Shown here: positions 33,262 through 44,229 of the stretch, in pieces
Position numbering within the stretch: position 1 is the stretch's first letter
How the letters are laid out: the number at the start of each line of letters is the position of its first letter
DNA from: Protea cynaroides
Taxonomy: Eukaryota; Streptophyta; Magnoliopsida; Proteales; Proteaceae
Assembly: GCA_028583415.1 (NCBI GenBank)
Contig: CM053267.1
Span: 52,094,914-52,158,913 of the forward strand
Direction: 5' to 3'
Length of the DNA: 64,000 bases
Notes under the pieces: generated by a model
What the model was told of the DNA's origin: nothing
Database searches by the model: none
The model's input: only the letters and a program-made list of their open reading frames with translations
Made by a program: the position numbers and the translations under genes

Positions 33262-33564
33262 TATTGGGTTTGTGTCTTGTATTCTGTAGGGTCCACACAG
33301 TTACTTTGTTGTATCTGTATTAGGGTTTGGGTTTACTACATCTACGTGAGTAAATTAATAATTATGTGGGGATTAGGGTTTCTAAGTTTTCCTATATAAT
33401 GTCTTTTTGTGGAAAACCTAGAAAAATGCTGATAGATGAGATAAGCCTGTCAGGGGGAGAGTTTGTGAGGTTTCTTGGGAATAAAGATTTCTCTTTTCTC
33501 TGGTGGACATAGATATCGTTGAACCACGTTAAATTCTTCTTGTTTGCAACTTCCAATCTTAACA
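33262..33564 (+). repeat. 3' LTR of the non-autonomous element
   Basis: Starts TATTGGGTTTGTGTCTTG (first bases mutated) and ends AATCTTAACA. It matches the 5' LTR and the inverted LTR at 39681-39964. Confidence 0.65.
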
Positions 33565-34648
33565 CCCAACTGCTCAGCTATCTAGCAAAACTAACTCACA
33601 CTTCATCTATTCCCATCTCCCCTTTTTATAAGTAATCTTATTCTCTATTCTCTAGCCCATAATCCTTCTTTGCTACAGGATCTTAATTCAGTCCAATACA
33701 AAAAATCTGTAAAGAAAAGTAATGAAAAAAACCCACTTATCTTGAAATCTAACCGTCAGAATTAAATGAAACTTGGTATGGATGACCTTTGTAATGATTG
33801 TGAACACTTTCTGAAGTTTGGGGATGATCTGAAAAGAACTATAGGAGTTATGAGTCTCGAAAACCTGTTGTACCTGTTTCCACCAAGCTTGGATAGCCCA
33901 GATTTAATGTTGCTGCGATTGCACTTCACTTTCTCTAGTTTGTGTTGGGTGAAACAATAGCATATCAGATCATAGATAGAAAGCAAGCAAAAGAATCAAG
34001 AGGGAATGGAATGCGGTTGAGTCTCACAACCGTAGGAGACTCAACCAGAAAATAAGAATTTAACTCTTCTTTTTTTCTGAAAAATCTCTCTACTGCAGCC
34101 AGTCTGCATTCTCTTTATTTATAGCTTTGAAACATTACAAATAAAATAGGAAAGAACGAAATTTAGTAAAACCAACATTCCTTTATAATTTAGGAAGGCT
34201 CTAAAACAATAAAAATAGGAAAGTTTTTAAAAACTGGAATTAGGAAACTAGATTTTAGGCAAGTCTTAGTCTCCAAGCAACTAAGACTTCTAAACTAACT
34301 AGCCTAATTTTTAGGAAACTAAACAATGGAAATAAATAAACTCAAAATTAGGAAACTAATAAAAAGAGTCATAATTAATGTTGTTGGTACTGTTCACATG
34401 AACAGTACCAGTGTTCACGTGAACAGTACCGCGTGAACAGTGTTCACATGAACAGTGTGGGTTGGGCCCATGTTGACACATCCTTGGGCTGATCCACTAC
34501 TGGCTGGTCCTTGGACTGCATCACTTATTCTCTATTCTCTAGCCCATTATCGATGTGGGATACATATTGATGCGTTTTTAAAATTTAGTCTTTTCTATCT
34601 CTTTTCTTAAATAAATAATTTTTCTCTCCTTTCAGTATCACTCTCTTT

Positions 34649-34679
<31 letters not shown>

Positions 34680-35226
34680 ATTATCCATTTGTTATTTATT
34701 TTCTCTTCCTTAAATACTTTCTCTCTCCTTCCATTGTCCTTTCTTCTCTTTCTTCTTTAATTATTTATTGTTATCTATTTGTGAGCATCTACCTCATATC
34801 TAGTTTTTATTTATCATTCCCTAATTTATGAAAGTATATTACCATTTTTTTGTTCGTATTAGTTTTGATCAGTTTAAAACCCGTCCCATCCATTTTTGTT
34901 TTTTTTTTCTGTTCTCAAAATGTTTGACCCTTTTTTTGACCATATCGGTTTTTTTCCCATTTAAAACCTGTACCGCTTCGTTTCTTTTTTTATCGTTCCC
35001 CTTTTAACTAAATATGCCCTAGACTTTAGATCAGGATAGGACCATCTTGAGAGGTTTGTCAGTAAGGACAGTGAACATGTAAGCTTAATTTGAAAATATG
35101 GTCGAAGTTTTTGTGTTGTTGTGATGAGAGTCAGTGCCTATTTTTCTATGGGGCTGGTACTTGCTCTCTGTAATGAGTAGTACTTTGCTCACATAATAAA
35201 TTGGTCATTACAATTAAACCTTCAAT
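33565..35226. other. Intergenic, repeat-derived; no gene
   Basis: AT-rich sequence with CT tracts (34630-34780). The short frames at 33762-33986 and 33766-33960 overlap on opposite strands and look accidental. The palindrome cluster at 34386-34460 is listed separately. Confidence 0.45.
34386..34460. repeat. Cluster of GTTCAC(A/G)TGAAC inverted repeats
   Basis: Three or four imperfect palindromes follow one another. The first has 11-bp arms (GGTACTGTTCA / TGAACAGTACC) around CA. The second has TTCACGTGAA at its centre, which contains the G-box core CACGTG. The third repeats GTTCACATGAAC. They could form hairpins or bind bHLH/bZIP factors. Such cassettes are seen in plant transposable elements. 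Confidence 0.75.
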
Positions 35227-35670
35227 AACAACAACAACAAAGCCTTATCCCAACTAAATGGGGTCGGTTACATGGGTTCTTGTCCCCCAATTAGCTCTAT
35301 TCAATGTCATACTCGAAGCAAGACCTAAGCTATACATGTCTTTTTTCATATTCAATGTCATACTCGAAGCAAGACCTAAGCTATACATGTCTTTTTTCAC
35401 CACCTCTCCTAGAGTCATCTTAAGTCTACCCCTAGCTCTTTTAGATCCTTTAATCAGAATCAAATCACTGTTCCATACAGGAGCATCTAACGACCTTCGT
35501 TGGACATGGTCATACCATCTCAAACGACTTTCTCGTAGCTTATCATGTATCATTGCTACTCCCAAATCAGCTCTAATACAATCATTCCTTACCTTATCCT
35601 TCTTAGTTTTGCCACACGTCCATCTTAATATCCTCATCTCAATTACACTAAGCTTATCAATATGATGCTT
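35227..35670 (-). mobile_element. RTE-type LINE, 3' coding end
   Basis: On the minus strand the frame carries the C-terminal reverse-transcriptase region of plant RTE LINEs: EMRILRWTCG, then RNDCIRADLGVAMIHDKLRE, RLRWYDHVQRR and GSKRARGRLKMTL. The element ends with CCCCATTTAGTTGGGATAAG and TTGTTGTTGTTATTG, the normal RTE tail. The 5' side is truncated exactly at the start of the tubulin copy (35671). A 51-bp internal tandem duplication repeats 17 codons (KKDMYSLGLASSMTLN). Confidence 0.8.
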
Positions 35671-37240
35671 TTTATGGATTACCTGCAACATTTGGAATGG
35701 GATATAACTTTTCTAGTGGGGAAACTGAGATCTGTCAAAATTGGGTGCTAGGAATCTAATAGTTGATCTAAGTATGCTGGATGAGGGGAAATCGAGTGGC
35801 TGCTGCAGGACCTTTTGTATATCTTCCACATCTTTTAGATATTGAAAGTATACCCATGAAAAAGATGCTACTGTCCCTGTGTTTTCCTTCTGATATTGGA
35901 GTTTCTTAGGTATAATGTAGAGGGACTGCAGCTTTGTAACTTGATGGTAATGGGAGGGACGCCCTTATGAATTGACTTCTTGTTCTAATCAGAAATCAAT
36001 ATAATAGGCATTCTTTGTTATTTTTCTTGCCCACCCTGGGATTTATGTTACAGATCCTTCAATTTGAGTTTCATTATTATTGTGTGGTCATTTATATTAC
36101 CAGCTTATGTGGGTACCTCTCTTTCACTTGTGGTTTTTCTCCTGATGTATCCATTCGTGCATCTAGCTTTTTCTTTTTCAATGTCGGTTGGAATACAATT
36201 TGTCACTCTTACAACATGACATTTGACCTGAGCTAGTAGACGTAAATACTATTGATTTCTGAATAGGAATGTTGATGACTTTCGTAATACTAGTGATTTC
36301 TAAAAGGAATGTTGATGACCTCCATACTTGAATCCAGATCAAGTAGTCATTTGGAAGAGAACTTTTTCTTATAGTGTAAAAGGTATCGTGTTTCGATCTT
36401 TGTAATGAAATGGTTTCATCGAATGGAGGTACCTGTTTTGATTGGGATGTAGTGCTTGTGATCCGATTCTGCACATGAATTCTGTTACCTTTGAGGTTCC
36501 TGTCTGATTTGGAGCATGGTTTAGTGTTCTTTATTATATTTCAGTTTCCACTTTGGATAAGTAGAAATATAGTTTGAGGTTGTCATCTTTGATATCTGGA
36601 TAGAACATTGTTGGTTTTTAAATGTTCTCCTCGAGAGGTCCATTTGATGATTCTCTGTGTGCCTGTGTATGTGTGTGTTTGATAACTCCCTGTTTGTGTT
36701 TCCATGTGTCTTAGTGAAGTATTAGTATAAATTCTTCATCTTGTAATTTTGTTATGCTTCTTTTCAACAGGATTCCAAGTATGCCACTCTTTGGGTGGAG
36801 GCACTGGGTCTGGCATGGGAACACTTCTTATATCCAAGATCAGAGAAGAGTATCCAGATCGTATGATGTTGACGTTCTCTGTCTTCCCATCTCCCAAGGT
36901 CTCAGATACTGTCGTAGAGCCATACAATGCTACCCTTCCGGTACACCAGCTTGTTGAAAATGCTGATGAATGTATGGTCCTAGACAATGAAGCTCTGTAC
37001 GACATATGCTTCCGCACTCTCAAGCTTGCCACTCCCACCTGTAAGTGACATTTTATCTTTGACGTCAAACTTTTAATTTAATCTTTTTCTATACTGTCAT
37101 CTGATTTGATAGTGAAGTCCACTTGATCTCACTTGTGAAATTGAAGGTTTGTGTTCCCTCATGTCTAACTTGAAGCATTTTCCTTGTCTCAGTTGGCGAT
37201 CTCAATCACCTCATCTCTGCCACCATGAGTGGTGTTACAT
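35671..37240 (+). pseudogene. Partial beta-tubulin copy: intron 1 end, exon 2, intron 2, exon 3 start
   Basis: The segment matches 5838-7414 of the intact tubulin gene almost base for base. Exon 2 (36771-37040) is open, with both splice signals and the GGGTGSG motif kept, and differs at one residue that I could see, Ser188 to Pro (TCT to CCG). Exon 1, the start codon, the promoter and all but the first ~48 bases of exon 3 are missing, so no tubulin can be made. Introns are as similar as the exon, so the duplication is recent and not an mRNA-derived retrocopy. Confidence 0.93.
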
Positions 37241-37387
37241 CTCTGCCACCATGATCATAGGTTAGTAATTCTTTGAGTTCATTAGTAAATACAACAATTG
37301 AAGTTCTGGTTTCTATTTCTCTAGGTTACTATGTTGGTGTGAAATCAGGTTGATAAGCTATTTTAAGTAATCTATTGTTGGGTAACT

Positions 37388-37543
37388 GGGCCTCTTTTCG
37401 CATTATGCCACCACATTCTTGTGTGGTGGTGTGCCGCCCAAGGTTACTGGGGACGGGTGTTTCGGCGTTATGCTCTTCTTGGCGATGACATCGTCATAGG
37501 AGACGCTTTGGTGACATCTCGCTATAAGGATGTCCTCGACTGA
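37388..37543 (+). pseudogene. Mitovirus RdRp fragment, motif B-C part
   Basis: An open frame of 51 codons reads as the palm region of a mitovirus-type RNA-dependent RNA polymerase. It has a PLFAL..HHILVWW segment, then GDD at 37481-37489 in the expected setting (hydrophobic residues before, IVI after), the catalytic motif C. It ends at TGA 37541-37543, just before an inversion joint. Mitoviruses are capsidless RNA elements of mitochondria, and plants carry old copies of them in mitochondrial and nuclear DNA. The fragment lacks most of the polymerase and cannot act. Confidence 0.8.
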
Positions 37544-37547
37544 TGGA

Positions 37548-37960
37548 AGGTCAAATGAATATAATTGTCGAACCGAGGACAACCTTTGCAATGGTTTGGT
37601 CTGGTCATACGTTCCATCCATAGGAATGAGACGCATAATGGACATACACCAATCATGAGCTGGCCGCAATAGAGCTTGCTTAAAAGTGTTAGGAATGGCG
37701 AATACTCGCTCCTTTCTAGCTCATTCAAGCTTGAACCTTAATCTCCCAAAAAGATACCATTTCGCGAGTGTTTCAAGATCACAATCGTGATAGCCTTTAC
37801 TACAAATAAGTCTTGAACAGATGTTCTCTGCAGTACTAATCAAGGCTAAAACAAAATTATTTCGATTGCGACGGTCTCTATCGACTAGGCATTGGGGAAT
37901 ATCTTTCCCAATACTAAATAAGTGATCGGACATGAACATTGACGCACACGGGACAATGTA
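37548..37960 (-). pseudogene. Mitovirus RdRp fragment, upstream part (inverted)
   Basis: The minus strand carries the part of the polymerase that should precede motif C: LETLAKWYLFGRLRFKLE, a stop (TGA), then VFAIPNTFKQALLRPAHDWC, a PMDGTYDQ stretch and the start of motif A (YSFDL). It then meets the motif B-C piece head-on, since that piece lies on the other strand. The region between motif A and motif B is missing. At least one stop and the inversion make it a dead remnant. The limit near 37960 is approximate. The insert continues to about 38023 without recognised coding. Confidence 0.75.
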
Positions 37961-38394
37961 TGCCTACAAAGTAGGAAAACATCCTCCATGAAAGCCAAGG
38001 GCTTGGTCGCTTCGAACGATTATATTTGATTGATATACTATTCTCGTACGAGTTTAAACTGTAAAATTTTGTTTTTTTAAGTCTTAATAAACATGTTAGA
38101 GCTTGATTGAATCATTTCTAGATAGATAGCACATTAGTTATTTACTTGTTTACACTCATGAAGTATTAACCCGTTTTGTGGGCCATCATCTCCAAGACTT
38201 CATCTGTAAAAAATAAGGCTAATGTTTAATCAATTTTCTCAAGTCATTAAAATGCCTTCACTCTCTTGTTAGTCAGCCAATGTTACTGACAGTAGAAGGA
38301 AACAAGCCAATTAAGGGGGTGTGAAGATGGAGAAGCCTCTTCAAGTTCCTAACAGTTCCTAATCCTTTATGATTTGTATAATTCTAACAAGATA

Positions 38395-39470
38395 TGTCAC
38401 ACCCTAATTCTGGACTAACCAATGGTGTGATGAATCGTCATGAAAACCAATGGTTCAAACCAGGATCTTGTATAGACCATATCTCTCCAATTAAATCAGA
38501 TACATTCCACAAGCATAATCAGAGTAAATAAATAATAACAGAAGTCTTTATTCATAATGAACTGAGTATCTAACAATGATAATAAATAATTAAATTTAAT
38601 TATTCCCAAGTAACTCAAGACATAAAATAAAATAATCAATTACATGTTTCAATAATCAAGAATAACTAAACTAATAAAAAACACATTGATAGCACTCTCA
38701 TGACGAATCATGCGTCTCCTCTATAGCTTCTACGTTCATGGCCGCTACGTGCCATAGGTCAATGTGTTTACATAATCTTCAACAATAAGGCCTGCATAAA
38801 CAATTAAAAATATTCGACGTCGAAAATGTAAGCACACATCATGACTCAGTGAGAAAACAAAACAATGCGTAAACATATGCATGCATTCAATTCATATCTT
38901 TAGTTTGGTTTTTCACTTTGCAATATGCTATAGAAAGGTTTAACGGCCACTGCACCTCTATACACGAGTGTGTGAATCCGCCCAGTGGATCAAACACCAT
39001 TACTATCCCACAAGCACTTACCATGGAATAGAGATAAAGCTAAAATATTTGGATCACACACCTTCAATACTTTCTTTGATGCCCTACCCATACCAACACG
39101 TAAGCCCCTATTGGCAAGGGTTGCAAACTGGGCTCGCAACTAACCAATCCTAATGCCATCCAATGTATCCAAGGCCTCACCCCAGCATCCCTCAATATGT
39201 CCATAGAGATAGAGTTAAGGCCCCCGAATAGTGTCAAAGACCACACGATCTAAGACACCTCCCCTGATGCCCTACGACGTAATAGGTTTACTAAGATAAT
39301 GACGATACGACGATGTTAGTGGGTAGGAATTGAGTAGAGATAGAGCTGGAGTCTGGAGACCAAGTTGATCCACAATGCCACATCCTCCCCCTGATGCTCC
39401 CCTCGCATCCAATACATTAACAATATATACATTCACTTGTCTATTCCTAGCATCATCATCATGTTATAAA
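38395..39470 (-). mobile_element. Truncated LTR, same family as 58070-60317
   Basis: It starts at TGTCACACCC, the inverse of the LTR end GGGTGTGACA at 60317. The following 100 bases (CCAATGGTGTGA, AACCAATGGTTCA) and the block around 38960-39160 (ACACGAGTGTGTGAA, GCCCCTATTGGC, GGGCTCGCAACTAACCAATC) match that family. The other end is lost at the AT microsatellite. It is inserted exactly where homology to the mTERF downstream region stops. Confidence 0.7.
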
Positions 39471-39532
39471 TAGATAAAAATAAATATGCATGAAATAAAT
39501 AGATAAGGAATAATATGCGCATCACAACAATA

Positions 39533-39680
<148 letters not shown>

Positions 39681-40700
39681 CGTTAGGATTTAACACCCCA
39701 TCGTCGGATGCCTACGTCTATCAGATAAAAGAGTGATTCTTTATTACCAAGAGACCTCTACAATTCTCCACCTGACAGATTCTCCTCTGTCAGACTTACC
39801 TAAGTTTTTTTTCACATAGAAACAATATATAGGCAAACCTAGAAACCTTAATCCCCCCACAAGTATCGATTTACCCCCGTACATATAGTAGACCCAAACC
39901 CTAATACAAGTACAATCCTAGTAATTGTATGGACCCGACAGAATATAAGACACCAAATCCAACAAATCTCCAAATGACTTAAATTCTACAAACCACCTTG
40001 AAGAATAATCTGTTGATGTAGATTTTGTAAACATGTCTCTGCCAAACCGCTACACCCAAATCGGCATAGCCCACACCCCGTCTGGGTGTCCCGCACAGCT
40101 CATCATCGTGCGATGTGATATGACTCCATTTCTCCCACTATTGTAGCATCATTGGAAAGATCACCCTCACTCATAGTCCTCTTGTAACTTCAGGTGCACA
40201 TGAAACCTAAGCCTCTCACCTCTGCACCTCTAATGCAGACCTAGAGATCCGACTCCTTGTCCCAGTCCTCCAGTCCTTCTTTGACCTGCGATGCATCATA
40301 AACTGACCATTATGTACACCATACCAGGATTCAAACATGTCGTTAAATCCAACACCTGATCTGACTAGTTTTACTATTTCTAGACCCGAGAGATCTTTCT
40401 TCCAACGCACTGGGTAAACCCCCACATGCGATGGCATTGTCCTACAATTAAAGAAGCCATATGATTGCATCCAATGACCCCCTCGCCTAAGATGTCTGAC
40501 CCAAATCAAACTTCCTCATCCCATGCATCATAGAATCTTCCACAATCCTCTTATGAAACAGGAATATCGGGTATATTTTCCATATTTGGTAGACACAAAT
40601 ATTGACCTAGATCCACAGGATCTGATTTTTCCTTACTGGGCACTCTTCCTTCATGGATCACCCTAGAGTATCCTCCAGAATCCGATGCACATGATGCCGA
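39681..40700 (-). mobile_element. Inverted fragment of the non-autonomous LTR element
   Basis: On the minus strand the LTR (39964 to 39681) starts TGTTGGATTTGGTGTC and is preceded by interior sequence matching about 32800-33261 (CACCCAGACGGGGTGTGGGC, GTGTAGCGGTTTGG). The LTR loses its last ~40 bases at the AT tract. The open frame at 40216-40509 is interior sequence without a recognised domain. Confidence 0.75.
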
Positions 40701-40729
40701 GACAACATCCCTTCTTCCAACTGCAAGAA

Positions 40730-41450
40730 ACGAAAGCATCTGGTGAGTCTAAACAATGTAAGCAAATGACAAAAAATGGAAGCATCCAGTAATTTAAACA
40801 TGTGACAAGAAACGAAAACATCAAGTGCGTCTAAACAATGCAAGCAATTGACAAAAAATGGAAGCATCCGGTGAGTTAAACATGTGACAAGAAACAAAAA
40901 TATTCGGTAAGTCAAATATGTGACAAAAAACAAAAGCATCCGGTGAGTCAAACAAGTGACAAGAAACGGAAGCATCCGTTGAGTCTAACATGTAACAAGA
41001 AACAAAAACATTCAGTGAGTCAAACATTTGACAAGGAATGGAAGCATCTGGTAAATCAAACAAGTGACAAGAAATGAAAGCATCCGGTGAGTCAAACAAG
41101 TGACAAGAAATGAAAGCATCCTATGAATCTAAACAATGCAATCAAATGACAAGAAACAGAAGCATCCGATAAATTTAACATGTAATAAGAAACGAAAGCA
41201 TCTGGTGAGTCAAACATGTGACAAGAAATGGAAGTATCCGGTGAGTCAAACAAGTGACAAGAAACAGAAGCATCCGGTGAGTGAAACAAGTAACAAGAAA
41301 TCGAAACATTTGATGAGTCAAATAAGTGACAAGAAACAGAAGCATCCAGTGAGTCAAACAAATGACAAAAAATGAAAGCATCTGGTGAGTTAGGCATGTG
41401 ACAAGAAACGAAAGCATCTAGTGAGTCAAACAAGTGATAAGAAACGTAAG
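40730..41450. repeat. 36-bp minisatellite, about 20 units
   Basis: The unit ACAAGAAACGGAAGCATCCG followed by GTGAGTCAAACAAGTG repeats about 20 times with point changes. Because 36 is divisible by three, several frames stay open on both strands; on the minus strand they spell a 12-residue repeat (SPDASVSCHLFD). No start context or domain supports a protein. Confidence 0.88.
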
Positions 41451-42612
41451 TGAACCATTGAGTCTAGAGAGACAAGATATGGATAAACCTTTGAGTCTAG
41501 AATGAAAAGATAAAATATAAACAAGCCTTTAAGTCCTGTATAAGAAGGACAAGATATGGGCAAACCATTGAATCTAGAAATGAAAGACAAAATATGGGTG
41601 AACCATTGAGTCTAAAGTTGTGAGGCAAAATACGGGTATATTCATCAAGTCGGATATGTAAATAATATAACAATGTTGCAAGTGAAAAGTGGTAAGTTTT
41701 GTAGAATAGAGACAATAAGGAAAGATAATAGTAATGGAGTAACGTGCTTACGTAAGGCCAAGTTATGGATTTAGTAGTTCATTGTTTATGTTTATGTTCA
41801 TTCTGAGATAACCTATGTTATGAAATGTTAAATTACAAGTTTATTTTTCTTATGAAAGGAAATGCTAAGTTTACAAGTTAATGATTATTATAAAGTGAAA
41901 GGATAAGTATCATGTATGCTTGTATGTATTTTCTGCCAAGATGAAATTCTACTCACTTAGCTTTGGCTCACCTAAGTTGATAAACATGTTTTACAAATAA
42001 GCAAAATGGAGACAAGGATGAGTTGGATAGCAGATGAAAGTTCAAGTGGAAAATTCATCGCCCCTTTTGGCACAAGGCGCGGAGAACGCTACCTTCATTC
42101 GTCTACGGCGATTTGCCCTATTCGTAGCGACCCCGCCGTTGTAGCGTAAGTCTAAACCGTTGGAAAACATTACAATAGTCATACGTACGATAAGGATATA
42201 TCTTTCAATATAATAATTATATGACAGGTAGGTTTTTTTATCGGATAACTACGTCCTCGAGCTCTAGGTTTTAACCTTTTCATGGTAGTACCCTCGTTGA
42301 CCTCGGCTTTGCTAATGATTAAATTAGCTTTGTTGAAACCCATAATGTGACTAGCATTTGCTTCTGTAGAATAAATCAATTTAAAAATGGGATAATATTT
42401 ATTTATGAGACTTGATTATAATTATATTTTAATAGTAAGGTTTTGTAATGATTATTATCAAGCCACCAGAGGTTGTAGTTTGTATAAGTTTAAGACTTCC
42501 ACTGTGTTTATGTCAAAGTAATATATGGTTCATGTATGAATGGTTTATGTGATGAAGGAGAAAAAAAAATTATACCAGATTTCTATCAAGTTTTTCAAGA
42601 TTAAGAATGTAT
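41451..42612. other. Repeat-derived spacer
   Basis: A looser repeat of about 50 bp (AACCATTGAGTCTAGA, GACAAGATATGGG) continues to about 41660. The block 41943-42059 (TTCTACTCACTTAGCTTTGG and onward) recurs at the very end of the window (63898-63999), so it belongs to a dispersed element. No gene. Confidence 0.5.
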
Positions 42613-43375
42613 GTTTTGCCATTCGGGACCTTGGTGCCCCACATTACTTCTCTGGTATTGGAGTCATCCAACACCATACAAATACTTTCAGGATCTTTTC
42701 AAAAGGTCTAGCATGGATGGATCCAAGCCTACTAATACACCTATGGCTACATCAGCATGACTCTCTCAGCATACTGGCACTCCTCTCATAAATCCCACTA
42801 CCAACCGCAGCGTTGTTGAGGCCCTCCAATATGATACACTAACAAGGCTAGACATCCATATACAGTTAATAAAGTGTGCCAATTTCTTTAAACACCCATT
42901 GATGACCACTGGTAGGCCATTAAACCTGTCCTCAGGTATCTCAAATCAACCATCACACATGGCCTCCTCATCAATAGACAATCCGATATACAACTACAAG
43001 CTGATAGTGATGCTGATTTGGTTGGGTGTCTGGATGATCACCAATCCACTGGTGGGTATGCAATGTATTTGGGTCAAAACCTAATCTTCAGGTCAGCTCG
43101 GAAGCTGTCAACGCTTGCCCATTCCTCCACCGAAGCTGAGTGTTGAGCCCTTGCCAACTCCACTACTGAGGTTATTTGGATTCAATCTTTATTGCAAGAA
43201 CTTAAGCTTCCGAACTAAGATGTACCGGTTTTATGGTGTGACAGTCTAGGTGCTACGTATCTCATGGGAAATCCAATATTCCATGCCTGTACCAAGTATA
43301 TTGAGGTGGATTTCCACTTTGTTCGGCATCTAGTCTCTCAACAGAAACTAGCAGTGAAGTTTATCTCCAGTAAAG
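42613..43375 (+). pseudogene. Copia RT/RNase H fragment
   Basis: This matches the end of pol in the copia element (about 26906-27675), including TTTGCCATTCGG, ACACCTATGGCTACATCAGC and the RNase H part up to the HFVRHLVSQQK coding block. Frameshifts and stops are present. It is cut at 43376 by the start of another LTR, so the final DIFTKP block is absent. Confidence 0.8.
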
Positions 43376-44149
43376 TTTAAGCACCCCATTTTTACCATCC
43401 CCAGCTGAACAAAGTCTTATTGAAGTGTAGATAGAAAGTAGGAGAGGTGAGAGAAAGTTTGGAAAAGTACAAGGGAGGTTAGTTAAAAAAACTCTAAAAA
43501 ATGATAGTCAATTAGTCCCGACATACTCTCTATAGTGTTTTGAGAAGAACTAAGATGATCCCCAGTGTTCAGAAGCTTAAGTGAAATCATACGGCAAGTT
43601 GGAGGATCCCAATGCAAGGTTTAAATTTTTGACTGCTACTTTGAGGCCATTTTTGGCAGACCCCATATCAAGGTCATGGGCTGCAACCTATATGGATGTG
43701 TAGGTCTTGGAAATACCTTCAAAATGAGATCATAATCGCTTAATTTCAATGTCAAATGAAGATGATATGGTGATTTTAGTCCGAAAACAAGTATAAGGGA
43801 TTTTCTGAAAATTAATTATAATTATGAAAGGGCCTGCATGCAAATTATCATAAGTTTAATTATTTAAACTTTCATCTTCTCATATCTTGCTCATCCGACG
43901 TCCAAATGAGGTGATTATAGTGTCGTTATTCCTCATTTTTAGTGTTTTACAAAGTGGACGTGTAAAATTCAAGACAACAGTGGTCAAAAGACTCCATGCA
44001 ATGTTGCGAGCTGAAATGGCCCATGAAATGATAGAGAGAGAAAACCCAGTCAATCTAAGCTGGTCTTGACCCAACCCAGTTGGACCAGTCTAATCAATCT
44101 CAGCCAGCCCAGGCCAGTCCATACCGAATTGGTTCATCCATGTGCCTAG

Positions 44150-44151
<2 letters not shown>

Positions 44152-44226
<75 letters not shown>
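44152..44226. repeat. AT microsatellite
   Basis: About 37 AT dinucleotides inside the Tat/Ogre-like LTR relative. The solo LTR has a shorter AT-rich stretch at the corresponding place (20238-20325). Confidence 0.9.

Positions 44227-44229
<3 letters not shown>

Larger units (their letters stand above)
30793..33564 (+). mobile_element. Non-autonomous LTR element (LARD/TRIM-like)
   Basis: Related terminal repeats at 30793-31080 and 33262-33564 flank a 2.2-kb interior with no gag or pol. The interior has open frames at 31611-31799 and 31796-32290 with no recognised domain, and a long G run at 32543-32569. A partial relative in opposite orientation (interior end plus LTR) is at 39681-40700, which shows this is a dispersed family. 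I found no target duplication, and the usual tRNA-Met primer site is not visible after the 5' LTR. Confidence 0.65.
37254..38394 (+). repeat. Copy of the mTERF downstream region with an insertion
   Basis: 37254-37388 matches 11806-11940 and 38024-38394 matches 12021-12390, in the same order and orientation as in the original locus. Between tubulin and this part 4.4 kb (7415-11805, including most of exon 3 and the mTERF relic) is missing. A 13-base filler copied from nearby (CTCTGCCACCATG) sits at the joint. The bases 11941-12020 are replaced by the mitovirus-like insert. Confidence 0.85.

Noticed and set aside
40658..41433. Repeat-protein-like frames with a 12-residue unit
   Set aside because: Explained by a 36-bp minisatellite. 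Several frames are open and none has a convincing start or conserved domain.
40730..41450. Regular repeats considered as a CRISPR-like array
   Set aside because: Units are contiguous without unique spacers, and the setting is a plant nuclear genome.
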